Positions 1 to 9,333 of a stretch of DNA of 51,749 nucleotides are shown in pieces. The notes beneath the pieces were generated by a model, which saw nothing but the letters and a program-made list of their open reading frames with translations, ran no database searches and was not told the DNA's origin. Positions within the stretch are counted from its first letter, which is position 1. The number at the start of each line of letters is the position of its first letter. The stretch is from the NCBI GenBank assembly GCA_017305595.1, contig JAFKKL010000009.1, forward strand, positions 1 through 51,749. The letters are read 5' to 3'. Both the position numbers and the translations under genes were made by a program. The DNA is from Hyphomicrobiales bacterium. Its GTDB lineage: Bacteria; Pseudomonadota; Alphaproteobacteria; Rhizobiales; Xanthobacteraceae.

Positions 1-388
1 CGAGCGCGACAAAGAGCAACAGCAATGAGAGACCGGTGATGACTTCCGGCATCACCAACGGCGCATACAACATACCGGAGAACAGCGTGCGCCCCTTGAA
101 ACGTTCGCCTCGCACCAGCGCCAGCGCCGCCAGCGTGCCGAGCACCGCAGCCAGCGTCGCCGAAACCGCGGCGACGCGCAGGCTGGTTGCTGCCGCCGCC
201 AACATCGCCTCGTCGTTGAAGAACGCCGTGTACCAGCGCAACGACCAGCCGCCCCAAACGGTGACCAGTTGCGAGGCGTTGAACGAATAGATCACCAGGA
301 TCACGATCGGCAGGTACAGGAACGCAAGTCCCAGCGCCAGCGAGGCAATGTTGAAACGCGACATCGCGGCAAAGCGGCGGGCACTCAT
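1..388 (-). CDS. Polyamine-type ABC transporter permease, PotI/PotC family (partial)
   Basis: Second inner-membrane permease of a spermidine/putrescine-type importer. The gene starts at 388 and runs off the left edge, so only about the first 129 codons are visible. A hydrophobic first segment (about residues 13-35) is followed by the periplasmic signature YSFNASQLVTVWGGWSLRWY, which is typical of PotC/PotI proteins. More hydrophobic segments follow, with ALVRGERFKGR and the stretch MPEVITGLSLLLLF near the cut. The start overlaps the stop of the upstream permease as ATGA, indicating translational coupling. The frame is open to the edge with no defect. The substrate could be a polyamine or a related cation; no binding protein is in view to decide. 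Confidence 0.88.
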   Translation of the reverse strand, partial: MSARRFAAMSRFNIASLALGLAFLYLPIVILVIYSFNASQLVTVWGGWSLRWYTAFFNDEAMLAAAATSLRVAAVSATLAAVLGTLAALALVRGERFKGRTLFSGMLYAPLVMPEVITGLSLLLLFVAL

Positions 389-1296
389 GACCGCACCATC
401 TGGCGACGCTGAAATCTGTCGTAGATCACCAGCGGCAGCAGCAGGATCGCCAGTAGCATCACCGCCGTCGCGGCGGCCACCGGCCAGTCGCGATTGGTGA
501 AGAACTCGAGCCACAAGGTCTGGCCGATCATCAGCGAATCCGATCCGGCCAGCAAATCCGGAATGACGAATTCGCCGACCAGCGGAATGAAACACAAGAG
601 AGCGCCAGCGCCCACTCCCGGCAGCGACAGCGGCAACGTCACCCGCCAGAAACTTTGCAACGGCGAGCTGCCGAGATCGGCGGCGGCTTCCAGCAACGCT
701 GGATCGAGCTTCGACAGCGTCGCATAGAGCGGCAGGATCATAAATGGCAAATAGGAATAGACCATGCCGATATACATCGCCGTATCGGTCGACAGCCACA
801 CCACCGGTTCGGACACGATGTGCAACGTCAGCAGAATCTGGTTCAGCAAGCCATCGTGTTGCAGGATGTTGATCCATGCATAGACGCGGATCAGGAACGA
901 GGTCCAGAACGGCACAATCACCAGGATCATCGCCAAGGGTTGCCAGTGCCGCGGCAGACGCGACATCGCATAGGCGATCGGATAGCCGATCAACAGCAAC
1001 AGCACGGTAGCGGTCGCTGCCACCGTCAGGCTGCGCAGGCCCGCCAGCAAATAGAGCTGATCGGAGAGCAGCAGGCGAAAATTATCGAGCGACAAGGCCG
1101 AGACGGCGGCGATCAGCGCCTGCCAGCCAGCACCGAGATCGAACACCGGCAGATAAGGCGGTTGGGCGTTGGCCACCTGCGACAGGCTGAGCTTCAGCAC
1201 GAACCCGAACGGTACGAGGAAGAACAGCACCATCCAGCCGTAGGGCGCGATAGCGGCAAGGCGGGCCGGTCGTGTGAAGATATTGCGCGCGCTCAT
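385..1296 (-). CDS. Polyamine-type ABC transporter permease, PotH/PotB family
   Basis: First inner-membrane permease of the importer, 303 residues, the usual length for PotB/PotH. The N-terminal region has a membrane segment at about 17-36, then a large periplasmic loop. About five more segments follow from residue 83 onwards. The stretch around LDPALLEAAADLGSSPLQSFWRVTLPLSLPGV (about residues 195-228) is the EAA loop that docks on the ATPase. It forms the likely operon PotG-PotH-PotI: one base separates its start from the stop of the ATPase gene, and its own stop overlaps the next start. Family assignment is firm; the transported substrate is inferred only from the family. Confidence 0.9.
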   Translation of the reverse strand: MSARNIFTRPARLAAIAPYGWMVLFFLVPFGFVLKLSLSQVANAQPPYLPVFDLGAGWQALIAAVSALSLDNFRLLLSDQLYLLAGLRSLTVAATATVLLLLIGYPIAYAMSRLPRHWQPLAMILVIVPFWTSFLIRVYAWINILQHDGLLNQILLTLHIVSEPVVWLSTDTAMYIGMVYSYLPFMILPLYATLSKLDPALLEAAADLGSSPLQSFWRVTLPLSLPGVGAGALLCFIPLVGEFVIPDLLAGSDSLMIGQTLWLEFFTNRDWPVAAATAVMLLAILLLPLVIYDRFQRRQMVRS

Positions 1297-1297
1297 C

Positions 1298-2485
1298 TCA
1301 TCGATCCAGCACGATGCAATCGTCGGGTGCGAACCAGACTGTCACTCGTTGCCCAGCAGCGTAGGCATCCGCGCTGACGCGCGCGGCATTGGCCAGCGAT
1401 GCACGCAGCGTCGCGCCGCCGCCGTCGAGCATGATCGTGTAGGACGACGCGCTGCCGAGGTAGTTGACGTTCGCGATCGTACCTTCCAGCCGATTGATTG
1501 TGGCCGCGCCGGAATCACTGGCTGGCGCTCGCTGCGACAATCTGATTTTTTCCGGCCGGATGGCGACGCAGACGTCGGTTGCACCACCGAGATCGCGCGG
1601 CGCAAGTGCCGTCAGCACGCCGGCGCCTTGCGTGGCCACGCGCAGGCGACCGCCCTCGCGTGCCTCGATCTGCCCCTCGATAATGTTGACGTCTCCGACG
1701 AACTCGGCGACCCAACGCGAACGCGGCTCCTCGTAGAGCTGGCGCGGTGTTGCTACTTGCGCAAGTTTTCCCGCATTCATCACACCGATCCGATCGGCCA
1801 GCGTCATCGCCTCGTCCTGATCGTGTGTTACGACAATGAAGGTGAGGCCGAGCTTGCGCTGCAACGCCAGCAATTCGCGCTGCGTGCTGTCGCGCAGTTT
1901 CTTGTCGAGCGCCGCCAGCGGTTCGTCGAGCAGCAGCAATTGCGGCCGCCGCGCCACCGCGCGTGCGAGGGCCACACGCTGACGTTGCCCGCCTGATAGC
2001 TGCTCGGGACGGCGCTTCTCCAAACCTTCCAGGCGAACCAATGCCACAAGTTCCGCGACGCGTGCGTTGATCTCGGCTCGCGGCATGCCTGCCCGTCGCA
2101 GACCGAAAGCGATGTTGTCGCGCACGTTAAGATGCGGAAACAACGCGTAGCTCTGAAACATCATGTTGACCGGACGCTGATGCGGCGGCACCTGCGCGAC
2201 GTCCTCGCCATGCAGCAGAATTCGGCCGGAATCCGGTGTTTCGAAGCCGGCCAGCATCCGCAGCAGCGTGGTCTTGCCGCAACCGCTCGGCCCCAGCAGC
2301 GCAAAAAACTCACCCGCCTTGATATCGAGTGAGACTTCATCGACGGCGGTGAAGCCGCCGAATTGCTTCCCGACGGTGTCGATGCGCAGCAACGGCAACA
2401 CCGTGTCCACGCTCGCTTGTGGCGTTGTTTCTGAAAGTGGCCCCACCCTTGTCACTCCCGAGCATGCCGCAATCGCATGATGCAA
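1298..2485 (-). CDS. Polyamine-type ABC transporter ATPase, PotG/PotA family
   Basis: Cytoplasmic ATPase that powers the importer, 395 residues. Walker A is LLGPSGCGKTTLL (about residue 68), the Q-loop is MMFQSYALFPHL, the signature is LSGGQRQRVALARAV, and Walker B is LLLLDEPLAALD, followed by the His switch VVTHDQDEA. The last 120 residues form a TOBE-type regulatory domain, ending in FAPDDCIVLDR, as in PotA/PotG. The first 30 residues are poorly conserved, so an internal start nearer to LLRIDTVGKQFGG is possible. It is the first gene of the transporter operon. No periplasmic binding-protein gene lies upstream; that gene may lie beyond the left edge. Confidence 0.9.
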   Translation of the reverse strand: MHHAIAACSGVTRVGPLSETTPQASVDTVLPLLRIDTVGKQFGGFTAVDEVSLDIKAGEFFALLGPSGCGKTTLLRMLAGFETPDSGRILLHGEDVAQVPPHQRPVNMMFQSYALFPHLNVRDNIAFGLRRAGMPRAEINARVAELVALVRLEGLEKRRPEQLSGGQRQRVALARAVARRPQLLLLDEPLAALDKKLRDSTQRELLALQRKLGLTFIVVTHDQDEAMTLADRIGVMNAGKLAQVATPRQLYEEPRSRWVAEFVGDVNIIEGQIEAREGGRLRVATQGAGVLTALAPRDLGGATDVCVAIRPEKIRLSQRAPASDSGAATINRLEGTIANVNYLGSASSYTIMLDGGGATLRASLANAARVSADAYAAGQRVTVWFAPDDCIVLDR

Positions 2486-2607
2486 AAAAATCCGGCGAGC
2501 CGGAGCGTCCGGCGGCGCAGGATTTTGAGATCATCATGTAGCCGGGGATGCGCGCGAGCTCAACCGGCACGCGACAAAACGCTGCGGGGCGCGGAATTTC
2601 GGAGAGT

Positions 2608-5301
2608 TCAACCGACTTTTCGGTCCAGAGCCCGCAATCGGGGCGCGGCGCGCCCGACCAGCGCGGCATATTGCTCGATCGGCGCCGGCCTCCCGATGAA
2701 GTAGCCTTGGACCACGTCGCAGGATTCATCCGCGAGGAAGCACAGTTGTTCGTAGGTTTCGACACCCTCGGCGACGATCGACATATGCAAGCCATGCCCA
2801 AGCCCGATCACGGCGCGAATGATCGCGGCTGACTGCGGCGTGTGGCCGAGATTCATGACGAATGCCCGGTCGACCTTGATCTTGTCGAACGGGAACGCCT
2901 GCAAATAGGTCAGCGAGGAGTAACCACTGCCGAAATCGTCCATCGAGATGCGCACGCCAAGCGCCTTCAGGCGGCGCAGCAGACCAAGGCCACGATCGAA
3001 ATCCTCGATCAGCACACCTTCGGTGATTTCCAGTTCGAGCCGACCCGGCGCCAACCCGGTTTCAAGCAGCACCGAATGCAGGAAGTTGACCAGATCGCTG
3101 TGCATGAATTGTGCTGGCGAGAGGTTGACCGCTATCTGCAACGGTTTCGGCCACGACGCAGCCTCGCGGCAGGCCTCTCGCAAAATCCACTGTCCCATCT
3201 CGACGATCAGGCCGCTTTCTTCTGCCAGTGGAATGAAATCACTCGGCGGAACGGAGCCCCGCGTCGGGTGGTTCCAGCGCGCCAGCGCCTCGAACCCGAT
3301 GGTTTCACGTCCGGCATCATCACGACAGGCACGTGCCTGCGGCTGGTAGTGGAGAGACAGCTCACCGTTGCGGATCGCCATCGACAGGTCTTGATGCAGA
3401 ATCCGCCGGTCACGGACCTGGCGATCCATCTCCGGCTCGTAGATGTTGACCGAGCCGCGCGAGCGCGCCTTGGCTCGGAACAACGCGGCGCCGGCATTCG
3501 CAAGCAGCGAGGCCGCGTCGGTGCCATTGACCGGAAAAATCGCGATGCCGGTGGTGAGGCCGGTGCGAACCGATTTGCCATCAATGCGGAATTCGTCCGC
3601 CACGGACTCGGCCAGACGATTGGCCACCGTCAAGGCTGCCTCGGGCTGCGACCCATCGATGATCAGGCCGAATTCGTCGCCGCTCAGTCGGGCGACGACA
3701 CCACCGCGCGCCGCCTCCTGAATCCGTTGCGCGACCTCGATCAGCAACTTGTCGCCGACCGCGTGACCGAATACGTCGTTGATTTCCTTGAGACCATCGA
3801 GATCAACCGACAACACTGCGAATTTTTCGTCGGTTCCATCGCACGCCTCGATCATCTGGGCCAGTGCCTGGAGGAATGCCGGCCGGTTCGGCAAATCCGT
3901 CAAGCCATCGTGATACGCCATATGCGCCATGCGCGCTTCGGTCTGGCGGCGGTCGGTGACATCCTCGTGGGTCTTGATCAGGTATTGCGGGCCGCCCGCC
4001 TCGCCGGCGACGGTCACGCGCCGGGTCAGGAACAGCCGCAAGCCATCCTTGGTGCTGATCGGATGCTCCTCGGTCTGCATTCCGCCTTTCTTGATGGCGG
4101 CATCATCCCGATTGATGATCACGGAAGCTTCGCGCGGATTGAACAACTCGGCCGACGTCAATCCGGTGACGTCCTCGCGCCGGCGGTTGAGAATGATTTC
4201 AGCGCGGCGGTTGGCAAGCAGGTAGCGCCGGTCGTTGACATTCTCGACCGTGACCGCGATCGGAACGTGGTCCACTACCAGTTCCAGAAACGCCTTGGCA
4301 TTCTCCAACTGCTCGGAGAGCGATGCGCGCTCGGTCACATCGTCGAACAGCGCGACGAGGAATTCCGGCTGGTTGTCCTGATTGCGAACAATGACACGGT
4401 TGTTGGCAAGAACGCAGGGCCGGCCGTTGCGCTGAACATGGATCTCGCCACTGGTTCGCCCTGTCGGAGACTCGATCGCCTTCCGATCGGCCGCATCGAG
4501 CGCGGCGGCTGTTTCCGGCGTATAAAGTTCTTCGACCCTTTTGCCGACAATCTTATCGCGCGAGAAGCCCGAAAAGCGCTCAAACGCCCGGTTGACGAAG
4601 ATGTAGCGGCCGTCCTCGCCGCTCTTCGCAACGATGCAGACCGGAACATTGTCAATAATCGATTCAAGAAAGCTGTTGGCGGAGGCCAACTGCTTGGCAA
4701 GGCTGCGCTGCTCGGTGCAGTCCTCATGCGTTGCAGCCGCGCCGCCGTTCGGCAGCGAATAACGCTTCACCAGAATGGACCGGCCGTTGCTCAGTTCGAC
4801 GATCGAGCCATTGGTCTCGCCCGGATAAGCGGCACCTTCGCCGACCACCTCCGGAATCCCCCTGCTCCGGCGCAACGCGAACAACTCCAGGCCGGTGAGC
4901 CCCGACGTGATGTCGCTGCGCGTGAGTCCGTAAATCTCAAGATAGCGGTCGTTGCAGAAAACCACCCTGTCCTGGCGGTTGACGATCACAACGCCATGAC
5001 TGAGCGTATCCAAAGCGGTTGTGACCAGGGCGGTGCCACGCGAAAAGGCGCGCTTGACCCGGTTCAGAGCCGCAACTGCCCAGAGAACGACGGCAATCAG
5101 AAAGGCGAGCGCCACCACTGCGCCGATCACGAACTGCCATAGCAGCATCGGATCCATCGCTCCAAGCGACGCGGTCTGATCAAAGTTCGCAGGCAACGCC
5201 GATGCTGCCGCGAACGGCATCACCGTCATCAAAACAAACGCCGCGCCCCAAGCAGGATTCGCTCCGTTGCCGCCTGCCTGCCACTTCTTGCCAGCCATCA
5301 T
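2608..5301 (-). CDS. Membrane PAS-GGDEF-EAL cyclic-di-GMP protein
   Basis: Predicted dual-domain c-di-GMP turnover protein of 897 residues. Order: a hydrophobic N-terminus (about 17-36), a membrane segment (about 52-76), three PAS sensor domains (about 90-450), GGDEF (about 460-620) and EAL (about 640-890). The cyclase half has DLDGLKEINDVFGHAVGDK and the signature RLSGDEFGL, that is SGDEF in place of GGDEF. The phosphodiesterase half keeps FEALARWNHP, ITEGVLIED, MDDFGSGYSSLTYLQ, KVDRAFV, VAEGVET and QGYFIGRP, so it looks active. SGDEF is tolerated in some active cyclases, so the net activity cannot be read from the sequence. The start codon ATG at 5301 follows an AGGTGA ribosome binding site. 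A CtrA-like box lies about 115 bases upstream. Confidence 0.93.
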   Translation of the reverse strand: MMAGKKWQAGGNGANPAWGAAFVLMTVMPFAAASALPANFDQTASLGAMDPMLLWQFVIGAVVALAFLIAVVLWAVAALNRVKRAFSRGTALVTTALDTLSHGVVIVNRQDRVVFCNDRYLEIYGLTRSDITSGLTGLELFALRRSRGIPEVVGEGAAYPGETNGSIVELSNGRSILVKRYSLPNGGAAATHEDCTEQRSLAKQLASANSFLESIIDNVPVCIVAKSGEDGRYIFVNRAFERFSGFSRDKIVGKRVEELYTPETAAALDAADRKAIESPTGRTSGEIHVQRNGRPCVLANNRVIVRNQDNQPEFLVALFDDVTERASLSEQLENAKAFLELVVDHVPIAVTVENVNDRRYLLANRRAEIILNRRREDVTGLTSAELFNPREASVIINRDDAAIKKGGMQTEEHPISTKDGLRLFLTRRVTVAGEAGGPQYLIKTHEDVTDRRQTEARMAHMAYHDGLTDLPNRPAFLQALAQMIEACDGTDEKFAVLSVDLDGLKEINDVFGHAVGDKLLIEVAQRIQEAARGGVVARLSGDEFGLIIDGSQPEAALTVANRLAESVADEFRIDGKSVRTGLTTGIAIFPVNGTDAASLLANAGAALFRAKARSRGSVNIYEPEMDRQVRDRRILHQDLSMAIRNGELSLHYQPQARACRDDAGRETIGFEALARWNHPTRGSVPPSDFIPLAEESGLIVEMGQWILREACREAASWPKPLQIAVNLSPAQFMHSDLVNFLHSVLLETGLAPGRLELEITEGVLIEDFDRGLGLLRRLKALGVRISMDDFGSGYSSLTYLQAFPFDKIKVDRAFVMNLGHTPQSAAIIRAVIGLGHGLHMSIVAEGVETYEQLCFLADESCDVVQGYFIGRPAPIEQYAALVGRAAPRLRALDRKVG

Positions 5302-5412
5302 TCACCTGCGGATACCGCACGCAGTATCTGGCTGCTTCGATTTGCATCAGGTAAACGAGTAGCGTCGACCCGCCATAATTTGGCTCAAATTCGGGCAAAT
5401 GCGGCGGCATGA

Positions 5413-5427
5413 TTAATAGTTTGCTAA
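5413..5427. promoter_or_regulatory. CtrA-like box, one mismatch
   Basis: TTAA, seven bases, then CTAA. The CtrA consensus in alphaproteobacteria is TTAA-N7-TTAA, so this is one base off. It lies between the divergent c-di-GMP gene and the FAD oxidase gene. A single near-match in AT-rich intergenic DNA is weak evidence. Confidence 0.25.
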
Positions 5428-5506
5428 GATCGCACCGCGCAGGTTTCGCGAGTATAGAGGCCGGGACGCTTCCATTCGGGTCACTCCCGTTTCAATCACC
5501 TCGCCA

Positions 5507-6625
5507 ATGAGCCGAATGCCGATGGATCAGGTCGAATGCGTCATCGTCGGAGCGGGCGTCGTCGGCCTGGCAATTGCGCGGCGATTGGCGCGCGCCGACC
5601 GCGAAGTAATCATATTGGAAGCGGCGGAAGCCATCGGCACCGGCACCTCATCGCGTAACAGCGAGGTCATTCATGCCGGTATCTACTACGCTGCCGGCAG
5701 CATGATGGCCCAGATGTGCGTAGCCGGCAAAAAGGCGCTTTATGCTTATTGCCGCGACCACGATGTCCCTCACCGCAATTGCGGCAAGCTGATCGTGGCG
5801 ACACGGGCTGAGGAAGTCGACAAGTTGCAATCCATCAAGGCGCGCGCCGAAGCCAATGGCGTCGGCGACATGCGACTCCTTAGCGGTCAGGCTGCATGCG
5901 CACTGGAGCCTGCACTCGATTGTCAGGCCGCGCTCTTGTCACCCTCGACCGGAATCGTCGACAGCCACGCCCTGATGCTGTCGTTACGCGGCGAAGCCGA
6001 AGCCGCCGGCGGCGCGTTCGCTTTTCATGCGCCGCTGCTGCAGGCCCGCGTTCAGGGCGAAGGGATCGAGATCGACGTCGGCGGCGAGGCGCCGATGTCG
6101 CTGCAATGCCGCCTGCTCATCAATGCCGCCGGACTTGCCGCGACCATGGTGGCGCGCCGGATCGACGGAATGCCGATCGAGCTTATTCCGCCGGCCTATC
6201 TTGCCAAGGGCAATTACTTCAGTTGCAGTGCGCGCTCGCCGTTCTCGCACCTGATCTATCCGGTGCCGGAGCCCGGCGGCCTCGGCGTCCACCTGACCCT
6301 GGATCTGGCGGGGCAAGCCAAGTTCGGTCCTGATGTCGAATGGATCGACAGCATCGATTACGTTGTCGATCCGGAGCGCGCGAACAGATTCTATCCGGCC
6401 ATCCGCCGCTACTGGCCCGGTCTCCCTGATGATGCACTGATACCGGGTTACGCTGGCATACGTCCCAAGATCGTCCCGCCCGCCGTGGCGGTGCAGGACT
6501 TCATGATTCAAGGCTCGCGCGAACACGGCGTCGCCGGGCTCATCAATCTGTTCGGGATCGAGTCACCCGGATTGACGTCATGCCTCGCGATCGCCGATTA
6601 CGTCGCGGATTTGGCGCAAGCCTGA
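5507..6625 (+). CDS. FAD-dependent oxidoreductase, L-2-hydroxyglutarate oxidase (LhgO)-like
   Basis: Soluble DAO-fold flavoenzyme of 372 residues. The Rossmann dinucleotide motif is [16 protein letters not shown] (about residues 12-27), followed by the acidic VIILEA strand end. [18 protein letters not shown] (about 44-61) is the FAD-contact and active-site segment typical of LhgO/YgaF-type oxidases. [10 protein letters not shown] lies mid-protein, and the C-terminus has the FAD-binding [19 protein letters not shown]. Related enzymes oxidise L-2-hydroxyglutarate to 2-oxoglutarate and pass electrons to the respiratory chain; the exact substrate here is inferred. Starts at 5516 and 5522 are also possible, because the ribosome binding site is weak. 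It stands alone, divergent from the c-di-GMP gene. Confidence 0.85.
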   Translation: MSRMPMDQVECVIVGAGVVGLAIARRLARADREVIILEAAEAIGTGTSSRNSEVIHAGIYYAAGSMMAQMCVAGKKALYAYCRDHDVPHRNCGKLIVATRAEEVDKLQSIKARAEANGVGDMRLLSGQAACALEPALDCQAALLSPSTGIVDSHALMLSLRGEAEAAGGAFAFHAPLLQARVQGEGIEIDVGGEAPMSLQCRLLINAAGLAATMVARRIDGMPIELIPPAYLAKGNYFSCSARSPFSHLIYPVPEPGGLGVHLTLDLAGQAKFGPDVEWIDSIDYVVDPERANRFYPAIRRYWPGLPDDALIPGYAGIRPKIVPPAVAVQDFMIQGSREHGVAGLINLFGIESPGLTSCLAIADYVADLAQA

Positions 6626-6805
6626 CGCTACTCTGCTTGCAGAACTGCATCGCGATGACGACCGCAAAAGCCCTTTCGCAGTCGGCGTACGGCAAAGGAT
6701 ACGCCGAGCGAAATATCTGCGCGTAACAACAACGATGACGCTCGACAACGACGAGCAAAACTTCACTTCCAATTCAATCAGAAGCGGAAGTTACATGTGC
6801 TCCGC

Positions 6806-6991
6806 CTAGTGCAGTGTCGCGTCGGCATTTTGCCGGAGTTTTTCGATTTCATCCTTGAGGAGTAGTTTTCGCCGCTTCAGTTCAGCAATGCGAAGATCGT
6901 CGGTGGAGAGATGCCTAAGGGCCTCGTGCAATTCACTCTCGAGAACGCGGTGTTTCCGTTCCAGTTCAACGAGATGCGACTGAACCGCCAT
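6806..6991 (-). CDS. DUF465 (YdcH-like) small coiled-coil protein
   Basis: 61-residue cytoplasmic protein of the DUF465 family. The start at 6991 is chosen because AGGAGG lies directly upstream; the longer open frame before it lacks family features. MAVQSHLVELERKHRVLESE begins a helical hairpin, and DDLRIAELKRRKLLLKDEI is the family signature in the second half. The function of DUF465 proteins is not established. It is divergent from a second DUF465 gene at 7230, so two paralogues share a 238-bp intergenic region. Confidence 0.88.
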   Translation of the reverse strand: MAVQSHLVELERKHRVLESELHEALRHLSTDDLRIAELKRRKLLLKDEIEKLRQNADATLH

Positions 6992-7229
6992 ATAAAACCT
7001 CCTCGGGCTGGGATGAATCTCAAACGCGATTTGGATGATGAAGTCTACATGACATGGGAAATCTGTCGATAGATATAAGGTCGCGGATTTCAGTTTCGGC
7101 ACACTCATGAAAAACAAAACGTGAGTACGGAACCGTGCCGCTTGCGTGGTCTATCGATCGTCAAGATAATGCCTGAAGCGCGACGAACGATTTGCCGCAA
7201 CCGTTTCGCGATGCAAGATTTCGGATGAC

Positions 7230-7433
7230 ATGACCGACGACGAACGCGAACTCGGTGCCCAATTGGCACGGCTGCAACAAGAACACCGTGATCTCGACGC
7301 GGCCATCGATGCGCTGCATCAATCGCCCGCTCCCGACCTGCTGCAGTTGCAGCGGCTGAAGAAACGCAAGCTGTTGTTGCGGGACCGCATTGCCCACATC
7401 GAAGATCAGATCACACCGGACATCATCGCTTAG
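7230..7433 (+). CDS. DUF465 (YdcH-like) small coiled-coil protein, second copy
   Basis: 67 residues, almost entirely helical and highly charged. It has the family layout of a first helix (LGAQLARLQQEHRDLDAAID), a short loop with Pro residues (QSPAPDLL), and a second helix with LQRLKKRKLLLRDRIAHIED, the DUF465 signature. The function of the family is unknown. It is a diverged paralogue of the gene at 6806-6991 and is transcribed away from it. Its last bases overlap a possible small gene on the other strand. Confidence 0.85.
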   Translation: MTDDERELGAQLARLQQEHRDLDAAIDALHQSPAPDLLQLQRLKKRKLLLRDRIAHIEDQITPDIIA

Positions 7434-7554
7434 CTGACATGGCCCCGGGCGACCGCCGGACCTTGCCAAACATTTGCGGTAACTCCCGCCGGTATTCCGC
7501 AGCGGCCTCGGGCGAAAATCCGGATTCCGCCCCTTGCTCTTCCCCGACATTCAT
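7423..7554 (-). CDS. Possible 43-residue hypothetical protein
   Basis: A short open frame with composition like an amphipathic helix: MNVGEEQGAESGFSPEAAAE, then YRRELPQMFGKVRRSPGAMS. It starts at 7554 and ends inside the 3' end of the convergent DUF465 gene. The upstream region has only a weak GGAAAG-type ribosome binding site. I do not recognise a family. It could be chance in high-GC DNA. Confidence 0.25.
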   Translation of the reverse strand: MNVGEEQGAESGFSPEAAAEYRRELPQMFGKVRRSPGAMSAKR

Positions 7555-7676
7555 GGTGCTTGCCGGTCTTTCCAAAGACAGGTTAGCCCAAATACGCCTC
7601 GGCGGACGCCTTGCTCCCGTCGGTTGAAACGGATAATCCAGCCTATGCTTCTGGATTCTCGAAAAGAATTGACGCT

Positions 7677-8165
7677 ATGAACGCCCCCGTCACCATCATC
7701 ATGGGCAGCCAGTCAGACTGGGAGACCATGCGCCACGCATCAGAGACGCTGACCGCGCTCGGCGTCGCCCATGAGACGCTGATCGTCTCGGCGCACCGCA
7801 CGCCCGACCGGCTCTATGCCTTTGCCAAGGGCGCCAAGGCGGCCGGCTGCAAGGTCATCATCGCCGGCGCTGGCGGCGCGGCGCACCTGCCGGGCATGAC
7901 AGCAGCCTTGACCGAACTGCCGGTGTTCGGGGTGCCGGTGGAATCCAAGACGCTGTCCGGCGTCGATTCCCTATACTCCATCGTCCAGATGCCGGCCGGG
8001 ATTCCCGTCGGAACCCTGGCGATCGGCCGGGCCGGCGCAATCAACGCCGCGCTGCTCGCCGCCAGCGTCCTGGCGCTCAATGATTCCGACCTCGCCGGCC
8101 GGCTGGTGGAATGGCGGCGGCAGCAGACGGCGGCGGTGGCCGAACGCCCGGAGGGTGCGACGTGA
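7677..8165 (+). CDS. purE: N5-carboxyaminoimidazole ribonucleotide mutase
   Basis: Class I PurE of 162 residues. It isomerises N5-CAIR to CAIR in de novo purine synthesis, in the cytoplasm. Family motifs are [15 protein letters not shown] at the N-terminus (substrate phosphate binding, Ser and Asp), SAHRTPDRL (the catalytic His near residue 43), [13 protein letters not shown] and [21 protein letters not shown]. The start at 7677 gives the standard length; the open frame extends about 22 codons further upstream from a TTG but without family sequence. The stop overlaps the GTG start of purK, so the pair is translationally coupled. Confidence 0.96.
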   Translation: MNAPVTIIMGSQSDWETMRHASETLTALGVAHETLIVSAHRTPDRLYAFAKGAKAAGCKVIIAGAGGAAHLPGMTAALTELPVFGVPVESKTLSGVDSLYSIVQMPAGIPVGTLAIGRAGAINAALLAASVLALNDSDLAGRLVEWRRQQTAAVAERPEGAT

Positions 8166-9262
8166 CGGCTTCGGGTCAGGTGAAGCTGAAGCCCGGCGAC
8201 ACCATCGGAATTCTCGGCGGTGGCCAGTTGGGCCGGATGTTAGCGTTGGCCGCGGCACGGCTCGGGCTGCGCTGTCAGGTGTTCTCGCCGGATCCGGATT
8301 CGCCGGCATTCGACGTGGTGCAATACGCGACCTGCGCCGAATATGCCGATGTCGAAGCGCTCGAACTGTTCGCCGCCGACGTCGACGTGATCACTTACGA
8401 GTTTGAGAACGTTCCGGCCGCCACCGCGATGGTGCTGTCCGCCCGGCGGCCCGTGTTGCCGAACCACAAGGTGCTGGAAATCACCCAGGACCGGCTTGCG
8501 GAAAAGGATTTCATCAACAGTCTCAGCATCGCCACCGCACCTTATGCCGACGTCGCATCGGCAGCCGGTCTGCGCACCGCTATCGGCACTATCGGCCTGC
8601 CCGCTGTCGTGAAAACCCGCCGCTTCGGCTATGACGGCAAGGGTCAGGCCATGTTGCGCGAAGGCGTCGACGTTGACGCAGCATGGGCTGACCTCGAAAC
8701 CAAATCCGCTATTCTCGAAGGCTTTGTGCCGTTCGAACGCGAGATTTCGGTGATTGCCGCGCGCGGCGCCGATGGTCAGGTCGAATGCTTTGACGTCACC
8801 GAGAACGAACACCGCGACCACATCCTGAAGCACTCGCACGCGCCGGCACGTATCTCCGAGACGCTGGCGGAAGAAGCCCGCAGCATCGCGACCCGCATCG
8901 CGACGGCGCTGGACTATATCGGCGTGCTGGCAGTCGAAATGTTCGTCGTCCCCGGCAAGAATGGCCCGACGCTGCTGGTCAACGAAATCGCCCCGCGCGT
9001 GCACAACTCTGGTCACTGGACGCTCGACGGCGCGTCGGTCTCTCAGTTCGAGCAGCATATTCGCGCCATCGCCGGATGGCCGTTGGCCAAGCCGGTGCGT
9101 CATGGCGCGGTGACGATGACCAATCTCATCGGCGATGAGATCAACGACTACACGCGGTGGCTGACCGTGCCGGGAGCGACCGTGCATTTGTACGGCAAGG
9201 GCGCCGCGCGCCCGGGCCGCAAGATGGGACACGTCACGCAGATCACGCCGTCCAAGCTGTAG
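8162..9262 (+). CDS. purK: N5-carboxyaminoimidazole ribonucleotide synthase
   Basis: ATP-grasp enzyme of 366 residues that makes N5-CAIR from AIR, ATP and bicarbonate, feeding PurE. The N-terminal domain has [23 protein letters not shown]-grasp features include [34 protein letters not shown] and the metal-binding [15 protein letters not shown], then the C-terminal KMGHVTQI. The start is taken as GTG at 8162, which overlaps the purE stop (GTGA); a longer in-frame start exists inside purE but would add non-family residues. Convergent to aqpZ across a shared hairpin terminator. Confidence 0.95.
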   Translation: MTASGQVKLKPGDTIGILGGGQLGRMLALAAARLGLRCQVFSPDPDSPAFDVVQYATCAEYADVEALELFAADVDVITYEFENVPAATAMVLSARRPVLPNHKVLEITQDRLAEKDFINSLSIATAPYADVASAAGLRTAIGTIGLPAVVKTRRFGYDGKGQAMLREGVDVDAAWADLETKSAILEGFVPFEREISVIAARGADGQVECFDVTENEHRDHILKHSHAPARISETLAEEARSIATRIATALDYIGVLAVEMFVVPGKNGPTLLVNEIAPRVHNSGHWTLDGASVSQFEQHIRAIAGWPLAKPVRHGAVTMTNLIGDEINDYTRWLTVPGATVHLYGKGAARPGRKMGHVTQITPSKL

Positions 9263-9285
9263 TTCCGCCGCGTCTATCACACAAA

Positions 9286-9313
9286 AAAGGACCATGGCGA
9301 ACCATGGTCCTTT
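9286..9313. terminator. Bidirectional terminator between purK and aqpZ
   Basis: A perfect 12-bp stem (AAAGGACCATGG paired with CCATGGTCCTTT) closes a CGAA loop. In the aqpZ direction it is followed by a run of T, an intrinsic terminator; for purK the tail is only TTTG. It lies between the two convergent stops. Confidence 0.85.
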
Positions 9314-9333
9314 GCCGTTATGAGATTGACCGA

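Noticed and set aside
2842-5142. 766-codon open frame on the plus strand antisense to the c-di-GMP gene, and similar long antisense frames over purK, potG and pntB
   Set aside because: High-GC codon bias leaves antisense frames open. Their translations are rich in Arg, His and Gln with no domain, and the minus-strand gene has full PAS-GGDEF-EAL motifs.
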